Assembly (NCBI RefSeq): GCF_905147365.1
Contig: NC_056410.1
Coordinates: forward strand, 2,021,501 to 2,085,500
Direction: 5' to 3'
DNA from: Aricia agestis
Taxonomy: Eukaryota > Arthropoda > Insecta > Lepidoptera > Lycaenidae
DNA length: 64,000 nucleotides
The translations under genes were made by a program, and so were the position numbers. This document shows positions 21,169-34,500 of this stretch, one piece after another. The notes beneath the pieces are model-generated. The model was not told the origin of the DNA. It did not search any database and saw nothing but the letters and a program-made list of their open reading frames with translations. The stretch's first letter is position 1. The number at the start of each line of letters is the position of its first letter.

Positions 21169-24100
21169 AGACAGAGATAGATTGCTTACGGCTTTAAACG
21201 TGTTGAATGCTACGCTTAAATGTGCTATTGTAAGTAGATTTAAGTGATTAGGTACAGAATTGGGAACGCACTTCGATTTTTGGAGCTATTTCACGGGTGT
21301 GCTTTAGATTCGTCTTTGCGTCCGTGTGTACTATTAGTTGCATACATGCTGTCCACAGTGCTATTAGTTGCATTTCTAGTATCAACTTTAGGGTTCGTAA
21401 AACGTCATAAAACAAGTTAATTATGATAATAATGAACAGTGTACGAAATTAAAATATAAGACACAGTCCTGTAAAATTAACCGCAAAACTTTGGTTGTCA
21501 TATTATAACACTATTTAGGATCAAACTAACAGCAATCGCTTAACCATGTAACTTTCCCCTTAATTTGGTAACTTAATTCCATGTAGTTATTTCCAGTATA
21601 AGTACGTCACAATCATTTGAATTATCAAAATACGTTACATGTGAGAATTATTTAAGGGACTACGAAAATAATATGTTAAATATTTTACAAACGATATTAT
21701 GATAGATATAAACGAACAAAGTTAATTTAAGCAAACTCAATACAACAATAATATAAGCATTTAACATGTCTATTAGCTATCATAAATAAAAATGCCCGAA
21801 AAGAAAAAAAGCCTGAAGATTTCCACTACAAATCATACGTAATCATTTAAAATGTAATTGATCTCAAAAACTAAACTAACCTTAGACTAAAATTCACTAA
21901 CCTAGATATTAATTTTGGATGTGGTAGTCGGTCGCAATAATTAAGACTTATACTCATTTTACTAGTGTAAGGCCTTAGGCCGCCTAGTTTGTTTTGATCT
22001 TATGTAAGGTAAGGCTGTTTAGTGTGGGTCTGTTGTGAAATTCTCTCATCCCTATAGCGTATGCAACTGGTCGTGTGATCTTCACTGTTTTCACAAAGAA
22101 AATAGAGAAAGATTTCAAAGCTGCACGTTCCGTACTAATACTACTCGTCATAGCCATATTTTATACTTGGTCTCAATATCATGTCTCCATTATTTGCTTT
22201 TCTGAAGTAAAGATATAATTATCGCGTACCAGCTGAGTCTACAGATATTTAGATAGTCGTATACTCAATCTCATCAATTTAGAGCTATAAATATAATATG
22301 ATCGAGCATTTAAACTAATCTTAGATGCACAGAATGGTGTGAATATTTGTCATTTCTCACAGTAAGGGATGTAAACGATAATTTGTAAGAAACAGCGCTC
22401 CTAGTGGCAAATAATGGTAACTAATTCGATGCCTAACAAATTGTCGTTAACGTGCTCATTGTGAAATGTGACAAAATTAAAACTCAGCAGTATGATCATT
22501 TCATCAGCACCAACACGGTCGCTGAGTCTAGTCTTCGTTGTTCATAGACTGAATCGTACTAAAATAGCCGCGCACTGGTTCTCGACTTTTGGGGTTGCCC
22601 GTACAAAATATACTTATGTCGGCTGTGTTGCCAGTAAATGTAAAGTATTTTTGAACTCTCGGTGGGTAGAGGTAGACTTAGAACGAATTTAGCGTAAGAG
22701 AAATATATACGTGTATATTGACCCCTGTTTCCTTCGAAATATAGAAATATTTTAACATCGAATATGTAAGAGTTGAATAAGTCATATTTATTCGTATTAG
22801 GCAATAGTTAGAATCGAAATAAATAATGTGAGTGGTCGTTACTACGTAGGATGTTCTAATAAATTGTTTTATTCGTCACTTCTCGATCGAAAATTCGAGT
22901 TTTGTGATTGATGTTGACAAACTGAATGCGAATAATCTAATACCCGAAAAGTATTCTTTTTTTTTATTTTTGCAAGTAACATACGACATTGAAATCATGT
23001 TTTCCGTTGTATATTTATTTATATGGCGTTTTATAAGCCGTTTCAAATTGTGATTCGTATTACGTATATTATTTTATACAAGCGTCAAAGCAATAATTAA
23101 GTACAACTTACAAGATATGAATTGGGACTTTTTTGTATAAAAACTTGGTTTTTATTATCTTTAGTGTGACTGTGAGCTTACATTTTCGTATGTACTCGAA
23201 CAAAAATCAAAAGTATTATTATTTGTAAATATTTTTTGCAACATATTTTGTTCTACTAAAGTCTGATCGAGGTGCACGTAGAGTTTCGTATATTGCCACA
23301 TCTCAACTTTTCAAGTTGACTCGCTCGTATTGTTGTCAACGAAAAAGATAAGTAGCGATGGGTCAATGTACGTAATTATACATTCTCTGCTGCCGAAATT
23401 TATTTGCTAATGGTGTTTGAGTTGGCGAATTTTAATCTTGCTAGGAAAATATGTGTTGATATTTTTAAATTGTTTTTAATGGCAGCAACATTGTGACTTA
23501 ACAGTAATTACGTGGATTGTAAGTAGTTGAAGTTTTAATGTGTCATAATATTTTGAGGCTATAGTCTATACGATGAAGTAAGAATGAGTCAATTTGTGAA
23601 ACTACAGTGAGTAGTGATCGGGGAAGGCTATTCTCCTAATTATTTATATTCAATTCGCAGTTAGTTCCAGTGTAAAATTGCTCATGTGCGTTCACTCGTG
23701 TGTGAATGCCATAGCATGTGCTGACACTTAAACCACACTGTGTATTAAACATTTTTAATTACGAGAATTTATCTTCTAAATTGTCGACGAACGAGCTATA
23801 TTATATTATGCGTTTTGACATTGTATTATTTATACCAAATTATTATCGACTGTTTTATTGATTTATCACAATATTCAGTTGCACAGCAATAAAGAAACGT
23901 GTGACGTCATCATTCTGACAAAATATCACGTGATACTAAATTGGCGGCGCGAACCAACTTCCAAAAAGAGAAAGTAAGCAAGCAGCTGTAGTATCGATAG
24001 ATGAATAGAGGCTTATAAAATCTCTTACGAAATTGTGAGAATGTCTGGTTGCGTCTCTTTATTGGCGTGTATACTAGAATTAAGTTTGCCATGTTTTGGA

Positions 24101-24330
24101 TGATTTCTAAAAAGTGTATTGAGTGTATCATTGAGTTTGGTAAACAGACTGTAGTCGATGTAGATAGAGACAGAGGTATATACTGAATGTAAACTGTTTA
24201 ATAAACTGTTGCGTCTGTTTTCTTCACTCGATGGCAAAGCTATTGCTTTTGATGAAGGATTGTAAGAAAAGCATTTTTGTTTGTACAGGCGAAGAATTTG
24301 AATGTTTAGCAGATTAATAAAGAGGCTGGT
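21169..24330 (+). other. probable long 3'UTR of ANKRD50
   Basis: About 3.1 kb after the ANKRD50 stop is free of every repeat family seen elsewhere in this window, unusual for this locus. Candidate poly(A) signals lie near 21786, 22818, 23889 and 24317 (AATAAA variants). Inferred: an extended, constrained 3'UTR; no ORF is credible. Sequence to about 24.9 kb is similar. Confidence 0.55.
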
Positions 24331-25087
24331 CGTATTTTTCTTACATTTTGAATGGTTTCTACTTTTTAAAGTATGAAAATAAGGCTCCCCCGCTATATTC
24401 CGTAATAATATGTGCGCACCCTTTAATAACTGAATGTTTGTTCTTTTATATTTGTTGATCTAAATATCTATCACAATGATTGAAATCCAGGCGGGATTCA
24501 AATTAGAATACAAACAATTTATAACCTTCAATCTGATAAATATTCTTTTTCTTTGAATGCCAGAATATCAGACAGAATGTCTGAATATGTACACATTTTC
24601 TATTTTCTATTATATTAATATTGTCTAAACTAATCATGAGTTTTCTAACAAATCTTTCATCAAAACCAGTGGCATACAATAGTTTGACGCTTATTTCGTA
24701 TAAGATAGAGTTATTTATTTATTTGTGGATAGTTTGCGTGCGTGTTTTGCGTTTGTTTGACGTGAGTATGTGATGTAACGTAGTGCTACAAGTTGTAAAG
24801 ATATATTGAAATATATAATTTCTCTTACTATTGTCTTTTATTTCATTATGTTGGCGGTGATTTCTCAGATGATGTTACTAGAAAAATTTATGATTATATG
24901 TAGCATTCTACAGGGTGGTCAGGAAAATGACGTCCATATAATAATACTTAAAAAAAAGTACAATTAATGAGCTTGAAAATACTCGTCCGTCTTTTTTCTG
25001 AAAATCGTTAAATTCGTAACTCGATAACGACACAAAATCGCGGAACATACATGGGGGTGATTCGGATTCCCCTCGGCATAAGCTATC

Positions 25088-25472
25088 TAAGGTTGGGTTG
25101 CACCAGCGGCGTGGTTAAAGTTAAAGTAATGGTCAAAGTTAAGGCTAATTTAACCTTAACCTTGACCACAGAATTTGACAGAAGACGTTGCTGCTCCGAC
25201 AAGGCTTTATAAGAACGTGAGTGAGGGCGCTGCTATAGAACTATAAATAATGGCGTTTTGTATGATGACAGCGCTAACGCTGTCATCATACAAAACGCCA
25301 TTTTTTATAGTTCGTTATCCTTTTTTCGCCACGTGCATTTAAAGCCTTCTCGAGCTCTATGGTTATGGTTAAATATGGCGGCTTGATGGCGTCCATTTTT
25401 AACTTTAACCAAAAATATGACATTTTGCATTGTAGTTAAAGTTACAGAGTAAGTTGGTGCAACCCACCCTAA
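25088..25472. mobile_element. MITE with GGGTTGCACCA ends, nested
   Basis: Left TAAGGTTGGGTTGCACCA and right TTGGTGCAACCCACCCTAA are inverted. Subterminal TTAAAGTTAAAG / AACTTTAACC repeats. A partial copy of the same family is at 48724-48835. Possibly PIF/Harbinger-like; unproven. Confidence 0.65.
25249..25303. repeat. perfect hairpin nested in the inner MITE
   Basis: AATGGCGTTTTGTATGATGA.. with arms of about 25 bp inverted exactly around a 4-nt CTAA loop. Innermost of a three-level nest. Confidence 0.75.
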
Positions 25473-25570
25473 ATATTTTTTTGGACGTCACTTTTCTGAC
25501 CACGCTGTATAATGCCAGGGATGTCACATCTATAGATAACAAACCACTAATCACATCACAATCACATTTA

Positions 25571-28500
25571 TTAGACGAGATTTTCATTGTCGTTGCGTTG
25601 ATCGCAGCTGGGGCAGGCGGGGCAGGGCGGGCAGGGCGTGGGCACGTTCACCTTCTCCGTCGGTAGCGTCACGTACCGAGGCGGCGTCACCTGCAACGAC
25701 ATCTAACTATGTAATTTAGTCACCAGCAACGTCGCCACGACAATATCAGACTAATTCATAGGCTGTAGGTACACAAACTACCTATGTTATGTAATTTCAT
25801 CAGCCAGATTCACAAGTCACAAATCTTCTAATCAGCCTTGCCCTGTACTCGTCAACTGATGAACAAAGGCCTCTCAATGGTCAATAGGTGGTCAATAGGT
25901 TCGATGTCCTGCTACTCGTGTCCGACATGGACCCGCAGGCCGCAACTAAACCCGTCCCACCACCATTCTCCAAAAACATTATTTTTAATTTTGTGACAAA
26001 AGAAAGTTTTTTCCTACGAATGATAATATGAATGATGAGTACCTTAATTTTCTTGAAGTGTATATTTCCAAAGAGTTTCATCCGTCGCAGCGGAGCTCGT
26101 GTCACGCAGCTGCACTGTAAACGTGCCGCTATATTTAGCAATCTCATTCTCAACCACGCTTAACTGGCGCAATGGGCTTTCCACTTGTACTAGTCGTGAA
26201 AATATCACGCCTTCTCTTTCAGAGATATTAAAAAATAGCCATATATAGGGGAGCCCAGCTCAAAGCGGCCATAGGAGGCAAAGCGGCCACCCTTAATATT
26301 TCGGTTATTTATAATGGCAGAGCAACTCCTCTGGCGCATAGTGAACATCCCGCCCAGCCCCGCTCCATGATGCGGTAGCGATTGGGGAAGGCGCGAGCTT
26401 GTAGCGCCAAAAATATTGGAATTGCACGTTTTATTAAAAAAATACAAGGTAAATTCTTACTGTTTTAATTATTTTCTTGTATATTTGAATTTTGAATGCT
26501 TCTATTTCCCCGGTGCTTATGTATTTAGCTCTATCTATGTTGTTTTTATTCTGGGGTATGATAAAAAATGCGAAAGAAAATTATGTTTAAAACAGAACGG
26601 TTGCCAAAGGGCAAAGCGGACCGGGCAAAGCGGCCAATAGGCCGCTAAGCTAAATGATAAGCTAAATGATGTTTTTATATGATAATTACTTAAAACTATT
26701 ATTAGATGGTGAACAAACTTATCAAAAGAAAACTATCCAGGGGTCAAGGGAAGAGACTACGATGGCGCGAGCTATTAAATATGTTCAACAAAATCGGGGT
26801 TCAGTCAAATTAGTAGAAAACAAACATAGTCATACTTTAAGGAGACATTTAAAACAGGAATATATCGATAAAACAAAGTTTTATTGATATATTTTGACTA
26901 TTTTTATTTTAGAAGAGTTGATTATTTTTATAAAAAAATATTGTGATTCTTGGAAGATACAGGAGTTGTCACCGAGCAGAAGTTATAAGTAGCAGTTTAC
27001 AGAATTGTTTTTGATAAATACCTATTTTTGAACATTTTTAGCATTCATTTTATAAAAAATATATTTATTTAATAGAAAAAAATACTATTTCGTGTGAACA
27101 TTTGGGCTGGCCACGTTGCCCCTATGGCCACTTTAGGCGGGCCCTCGGGCAAAGCGGTTTTTTGACAGGTTGTCGTAAAATGTGAATCATGAACTAATTT
27201 TAAGATTTAGGTAAATATGAATCACACATAGCAGAAATATAATAAATGCACTATCTAGTAGCACATTTTTTATTTTAAAATATATAATATTTCGTCTTTT
27301 TTTCAAATTGAAAGTTAAGGTGGCCATTTTGAGCTGACCTCCCCTACACTTAAAAATAAAAGCTTCCTGGCGCAGACGAAAACTCATAAAATATAATTTC
27401 GTGTTAAAAAATCGAAATATACTTACACCTGGCTACAATGTATAATAATTATGGTGTTAATATAAATGATGATTATGATTTATCATAATATTTTAAATGT
27501 TCATTCAAAACGATTAAAGTTTTTTTATATTAAGTATTAGGTATATTAAAAATATTATTTTTATTATTGTTACTTATTGTATTAACAATTTGTTAAAATA
27601 ATATATTTGTTATCATTTGTTATTTGTTATACTTAATAAAATACTTACTTTCTGAAAAGATTTATATGAGTTAGAATTATATTTATTAAAACTTATTCAT
27701 GAAGACATTAAAAAAACTAATTACTTAATGATATTATCATTAAGTCCTCAAATGATCATGTTACATTGGCTTTTTATGTAAAATCTAATTTTCGAACTCT
27801 TTAGGGAGATCGCAGACGCCGCGCCATGCCGACTGTATGGGCGCCGCAGACTCGATCGCACAAAAAGTCTCGTCATCTGCGATCTCCCTTAAGCAAACTT
27901 TGCTGGAAGGGTCTGTTGTTATATTCACAAAATAAACGTTTTACTGTGCACATTTTACAGCCGCACATTTAACCGATTTGTGTCATATATGTTTTAACAC
28001 AGAAATTAATCAAGATAGTACGGCGACGCGCGTGCGTTGCTTAGGAATCGCTCGTGTAAATTTTTGCACAAGCCCCGTCCCCATTGATAAGGAAATAGTG
28101 ATGGGACACGCACTGAAAAAATCGGAGACATATCGGTATTATCGATAAACAGTAACCGAAATCGGTGTTTTACCGAGTCAGTAGATATTAGTATTAATAA
28201 CGACATTACTTTAATGTAAAGAAAGGTTTGACTTTAATGTAAAGAAAGGGACTCGCCGCCAGATGGCGATACGGTTAACATCGGGCTCCCAGTAATTTAT
28301 CGATAAAAAATACAAATAAGTGTGAACAGTGTTTAATATATTGTAAAAAGCTGTATTTAGTGACAATTCATTACATAAAGTGTTATCTCAGGAAATTACA
28401 AAGGGACAAGAAAAATATTGACTATTTAATAGTGAAACATTCCAACTCATTTTTTATGGCTAAAAGTATGTAAAACTGGAGTTCAAGAGTGTTGTGAGTT

Positions 28501-31500
28501 GTTTTGGATTATAACTTTATAGTTTCTAATAAGTGCATGTACATAACAGTGAAAATAAAGATTTTTTAAAAATATTGCATGCAAAACTTCGTTAAATTCA
28601 AACTTAACAAAGGATCTACACATCAGATCGTGACAGCGCCATCTAGTAGAGAGGAGTGAAACTTCTATGACCACTCACGATGAAGCCGTCGAAGAATACA
28701 ATAGTTTCTAAAACCAGCCATAAGATGTCGCTCAAAGTAACTTGTTTCAAATGTAAAAAACTAGTGGACTCCAAAAAGACTGCTCTATGTTCAATTTGCA
28801 AAAATACTTTTGAGTTTGAATGTGCCGGCTACCCAGTAACTGTATATAAACTAATGAACCAAGAAGAAAAAAAGAAATGGAGATGCAAAACATGCATTAC
28901 AAACTCTACTCCCGCCTTAAATACAGTTATTACAACAAGAAAGCAGTATCTTAATGCAGGCCAACGTTCACCAGTGCAAGAAATTAATATCAATGAAGAC
29001 CAATATGATGACACCCCAAACACACCTATAGACATCAATATATCATGCGCATCGGATACACAGGACTCACGTCATGTATTCACTGAGCAATATCTATCGG
29101 ACGAGGACTCATTCTCAACTCCCAATACTCTATCGAGAAGTCTAGAAGGGATGAGCACAGATGATACTACAACTACCGCAGAACTAAGGAACACCGTCAC
29201 TCAACTCACTACTAAACTCGAAAGCACACAGAACGAGTTAGAGAACTTGCTCTTAGAAAATAACCAACTACAAAAACAAATAAATAAACTCAACATGGAG
29301 AATAAATTATTAAAAACACTGTGTCAATCTTCGGCACAAGCTGTTAGCAGCCCACGGACTGACCTAAAAAACAAAACACGTCGTTCTCTAGCCCCTAGAA
29401 TCTATTCTCCCATTCGACCTCCACCATTAAGTAACCACATTAAGAAAGCTAGTATTGCACCAATAGATGTTGCACATACACAACCGGACTCACCAAAAAA
29501 GATGCCCTGTCAAGACAAAAGCTTCATTGATTGTAAACGTTCTACACGAGTCCATAGCACACAACAATGTACGGAAAAGGCCCTGTATATTTATAGCACT
29601 CAACAATGCTCCGGCTTAGCCTCAGCTCTACAAAATTCAAGACGGAAGACGAAATATGAAAATTATTTAATTCGCGGTGAATATAAGCCCTATGCTCCAG
29701 CTTGTGAGGTGGTAAAGAACTGTTATAATATTAAGGCAAATGCTGACGATAAATTAATAATATGTATTGGAGAAAATGATTATGACATCAATATCGTTGT
29801 ATCCATATTAAAAAATGTACTAAAAACTTTTCGCAATAAGGTATTTGTAGTAAATGTGTGTAAAAGTAGATACCTAGATGTTAGTGAATTAAATTATAGA
29901 ATTAAAATGACTTGCTCAAAGTTTAAAAACAGCCAATTTGTAGATTGTAATAGTCTAAACATAAATTCTATCTGCAAGTCCATAAATCATGCCTTAGATT
30001 ATAACGATTACTCAGAAAAATTTTTAAATCCCAAAGAAGTATTAAAGTACATAGTGCGTAACAAGCCTAATAATAATAAACCTAAAGTAGGAACTATACC
30101 ATATCTTTTTCAAAAAATGAATGCTAAAAATTTAAATAAAGTTTATGATTCAGAAGCAAGGCCCAAAACGATTGATAAAAATAAAATAACATACTATTTT
30201 CCCCCTACGAAAAAAAAACCCGAACTTTTTCGTGCCTAAGCTTAACAATTCTCCTTGTAACTTCTCTATCTTACACCAAAATATTGCAAGCCTACAATCT
30301 AAACAAGAATTAATAGAAATAAGCTTACTAGAATTACGCAAAAATGAAAATTATATACCAGACGTCCTATGCTTTTCTGAAACGTTCCTGAAAAAAGATT
30401 CCGAAACTCTAATCAAAATAAATGGCTACGAACTCGCGTCTTCGTTCTGTAGAGACAAAAATAGAGGTGGCACGTGCATTCTTATTAAAAGAAATTCATG
30501 TTTCAAAGACCTAGCCTTCATAAGACATTATAGCGCAGAAAATACATTTGAAGCTTGCGGCGTAGAGCTTGTAGATTCAAAAATTATTGTTATTTGTCTG
30601 TACAGAACTCCTCAATCTAACCCTACCATATTTATTACTAAGCTAAACGAATTACTATACGATTTGACTGCAAAATTCAAATACAAATCACACAAAATAG
30701 TATTAGCGGGAGATTTCAATATAAACACTTTACAAAAAAACAGAACTTCAAATGACCTACAAGATTTATGCTCTAACTACAATTTACAAATTCATATTAA
30801 AGTTCCCACACGTAGGTCCTCTTGCATAGATCATATTATTAGTAACATTTGTAACGTAACAGCTGCTGTATTCCCGCTATACCTCTCTGATCATGAAACA
30901 GCTCAAAGTATTAGTTTTCCTATTAAAATTGACACAAAAGAACAAAATAAAATATTTTATACATACAAAAGAGATTTTAGTACAGAAAACATTCGAAAAT
31001 TTAAAGAATGTCTTAATAAATTATCGTGGTCAGATGTTTATGCTGAAAATGATAGTAACACAGCCTTCAATATCTTTCATGACTTATTTCGTCTTTTTTA
31101 CAACTTATGTTTCCCTAAGTTACGTATAAAAATAAATACAAATAAATCTAAGAAACAAAATTGGTTGAGTAAAGGGCTAAAAACAAGTTGTAAAACCAAG
31201 CGTAAGCTACGTTATAAATTCTATAAGTTTAAAAACGATGCAAACAAAATAAAGTACATAAAATATTCGCAAATTCTAAAAAAATGTATCTTAAACTCAA
31301 GAAAAAATGCTAATATAAAGTACATTAATAAAAATAAAAATAAATGTAGAGCTACATGGACCGTTGTAAATAATGAGATAAATCCTTCGTATAAAAGAGA
31401 TTCCATACGAAGTATTGACACTGGCAATAAAATAATTACGAACCCGCGAGAGATAGCTTCTGCATTTAATAATCATTTTGTAAACGTTTCTCATAACACT

Positions 31501-34500
31501 ATTAACACAAAAATACAAAACAGCACCACCTCAACCAGTAACACAATGTTTTTGAAACCCATGACGGAAAGCGAAGTAATTACAGAAATTTTGCAACTTA
31601 AAAACTCTAACTCAGAAGGATATGATGAAATTAATACTAAAATAATAAAACTATGCATAAATGAATTATCAAAAATAATGACTTACCTAATTAACCTATC
31701 ATTTGTAAATGGAACTTTCCCAGACGCATTAAAATTATCTATAGTAAAGCCAATTTTTAAAAAAGGGAATAAAACTGACATTAATAACTATCGACCCATT
31801 ACGCTGATACCTATATTATCTAAGATATATGAAAAGTGTATGTTTAGAAGACTTTATGACTACTGCTGTAAATATTCTATACTCGCAAAAGATCAGTTTG
31901 GTTTCCAGAAGGGCAAATCTACGACTCTGGCAATTTTCTCACTTATAAAAGCTATATTATCAAATATAAATAATGACAACCTAACTACAGGGCTATTTTT
32001 TGACATATCTAAAGCATTTGACTTAGTTTCCCATGAATTACTTTTACAAAAACTTGAAAAAATCGGCATAAGAGGGCCAACTCTACGATGGATAACTTCT
32101 TACCTTTGTAATAGAAAACAATGTGTTATGGTTACAAGAATAAATAAATTTAATATATTAACAGATTACTTGTCGGAATATAAAAAGAATGTGTGTGGTG
32201 TGCCTCAAGGAAGCGTCCTGGGCCCTCTGCTTTTCCTTTTGTATTTAAATGACGTAGTTACAATTACTAAACATAAGTTTACTCTATACGCTGATGACAT
32301 TTCTATTATTGTGACATCTAATAAAAAACATAATACAATTAGAGACCATGAAACTGACATTAATAATACTATTGACAAATTAATTAAATGGCTTGACATG
32401 AATAATCTAAAAATTAACCTAAATAAATCAAATTATATTCAATTTAATAAATCTCATAACAACAGACATAAAATAAAACTCAATATACCGAAAATAAAAG
32501 CAGTAAGTCATACAAAATTCTTGGGGCTTATAATTGACGAAAATATTGACTGGAAACAACAAATAAATGAATTGACATGTAGCATTAATAAATTTGTATA
32601 CGCATTAAGACACATCAAACAATTTACTAATAGGAAAACTGCCATTTTATGCTACCGCGCTTATGTAGAGTCACTGCTGCGTTACGGTGTAATAATGTGG
32701 GGCAATAGCACACAATACGATAAAGCGTTTAAGGCTCAAAAAAGATGCGTTAGAGCAATCTGTGGACTTAAACCCGATAAATCATGTAGGCCGGCATTTA
32801 AGGAATTGGGCTTGTTGCCACTACCGGCTCTTTACTTCTTTGAGACATGCATGTTTGTTTGGAAACATAAAGAATTATTTACTACGGCAGGGGAGATAAG
32901 TGATCGCAGTAGACGGGACCCCCACCGACTAGTAGTGAGCGACAACCCTAGATTAAGCAAATTTAACAATAGCTGTATTAATATGTGTGTCCAGTTATAC
33001 AATAGAATACCGAAATATATCAAGTCGCTCAGCACAAGAATGTTTAAAATTAAATTATATGAATGGATAGCTAACCAGAATTTCTATAGTGTTAAAGAGT
33101 TTTATAATAAATTGACTTAATAATATTTTAATTATCAAGATTATATTGACATCTTTTAAATACTTATATATTTATAAAAAATGTTAAATTAATTATTATT
33201 GTAAACTAAGAATAATGAACTGTAATATGTTATGTAATGTTTTATGTGTGTAGATAGAATCGAGTAATAGGACTAAAAAATATATTAATTATGACCTTAT
33301 GTGTAGAGGCCCTAAACAGTGATGAAATCAAAACTTTTTCAATTTTGCACGCTATTGTCATAGCAAAACATGCTGCACTGTATCAATAACTGTAACAACC
33401 CATGTAACCATGTTTTTGAGCAAATAAATATGATTATGATATGATATGATTATGACGGATAATAATGTACGTGGCTAATATCAAAATCTTAATTCAATAA
33501 TTACAGATTAGTAATTAATATTCGTCTCAGATTTCGGCAGCCTAACACGTACAAATTAATTTCGTCATGTTACAACTTACAGTCTTTAAGGAAAATCTTA
33601 CGATTTATTAAATCGAGTTTCAGTAGGAATTTAAATTCTTGTAATTTATACATTTTTACTTACTGTTGCTCGCTGGAAGAAGACCAAAGTAAGTTTTTAA
33701 TAAAAGTACGAGCAACATAATGGAAGTGAAATAAAATGTATAGCGAGCAAAACCGCGAGCACAAGCATCTTTTTTACCATGGCAGGCCTCGCTTACTCGA
33801 AGGCCATAATATGGTAGCCACTAGCCAGTATTCATACTAAGCAAATAGAAGTTGTGTCATATTTAATAAAAACTAGCTATTTGACTAATCGAAAAATACT
33901 AAATAGTAATCGATGAAAATGACATTTTCTAAAAATGATTCCTAGCTAGATCGCCCCCGAAACCCCCTATATACTAAATTTCATGAAAATCGTTGGAGCC
34001 GATTCCGAGATTCCAATTATATATATATATATACAAGAATTGCTCGTTTAAAGATATAAGATATATGAAAGTTATATTGAGTTTTCTGTAACAAATGTTA
34101 TTTGTTTGCTCAATATAACACTATATAGTTTAAGTTTAGTTTTAAATTGTACAAATAAAGTACTTTCTATTCTATTCTGTAACAATAATAATTCTAAGTA
34201 ACATACTTCATTATTTACGTTATTGATTCTTGTAATATTTTTTGCTTAATAAAGTTACGTTGCAATTGAAATTCTTGTAGTAGATTATAATGTTTTACTT
34301 ACAGGTAATAGCTGCAATAACGCCATATTTTTACTAAAAGTACGAGCAACATAATGGAAGTGTTAGATGTAAAATGTCGCGTATAAAAGCATTTTTAGCT
34401 TAGTTTGCCATAAGAATAATGTGGGAAATATGTGCCCGTAGCCCCGTCGTAGCTGTAGCCCGTAGCCCCGTCGTAGCTGTAGCCCGTAGCCCCGTCGTAG

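Larger units (their letters stand above)
24911..25507. mobile_element. Tc1/mariner-type MITE with nested elements
   Basis: TIRs CAGGGTGGTCAGGAAAATGA (24911) and TCACTTTTCTGACCACGCTG (to 25507), flanked by TA at 24909-24910 and 25508-25509. No transposase. A second MITE (25088-25472) sits inside, which contains a hairpin (25249-25303). Confidence 0.75.
28250..33457 (+). mobile_element. apparently intact non-LTR retrotransposon (CR1/Jockey group)
   Basis: 5' leader, ORF1 (28680-30239), ORF2 (about 30232-33120), and a 3'UTR of about 330 bp ending in an ATGATATGATATGATTATGA tail. Neither ORF has an internal stop. It lies antisense in an intron of the micro-exon gene. The 5' boundary is approximate; I could not find target duplications. 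Confidence 0.8.

Noticed and set aside
33581..33583. Another 3-nt micro-exon (ACT)
   Set aside because: The donor GTAAGTTGT is good but the acceptor is CCTTAAAG (AAG) and nothing independent supports it; left out of the gene model.
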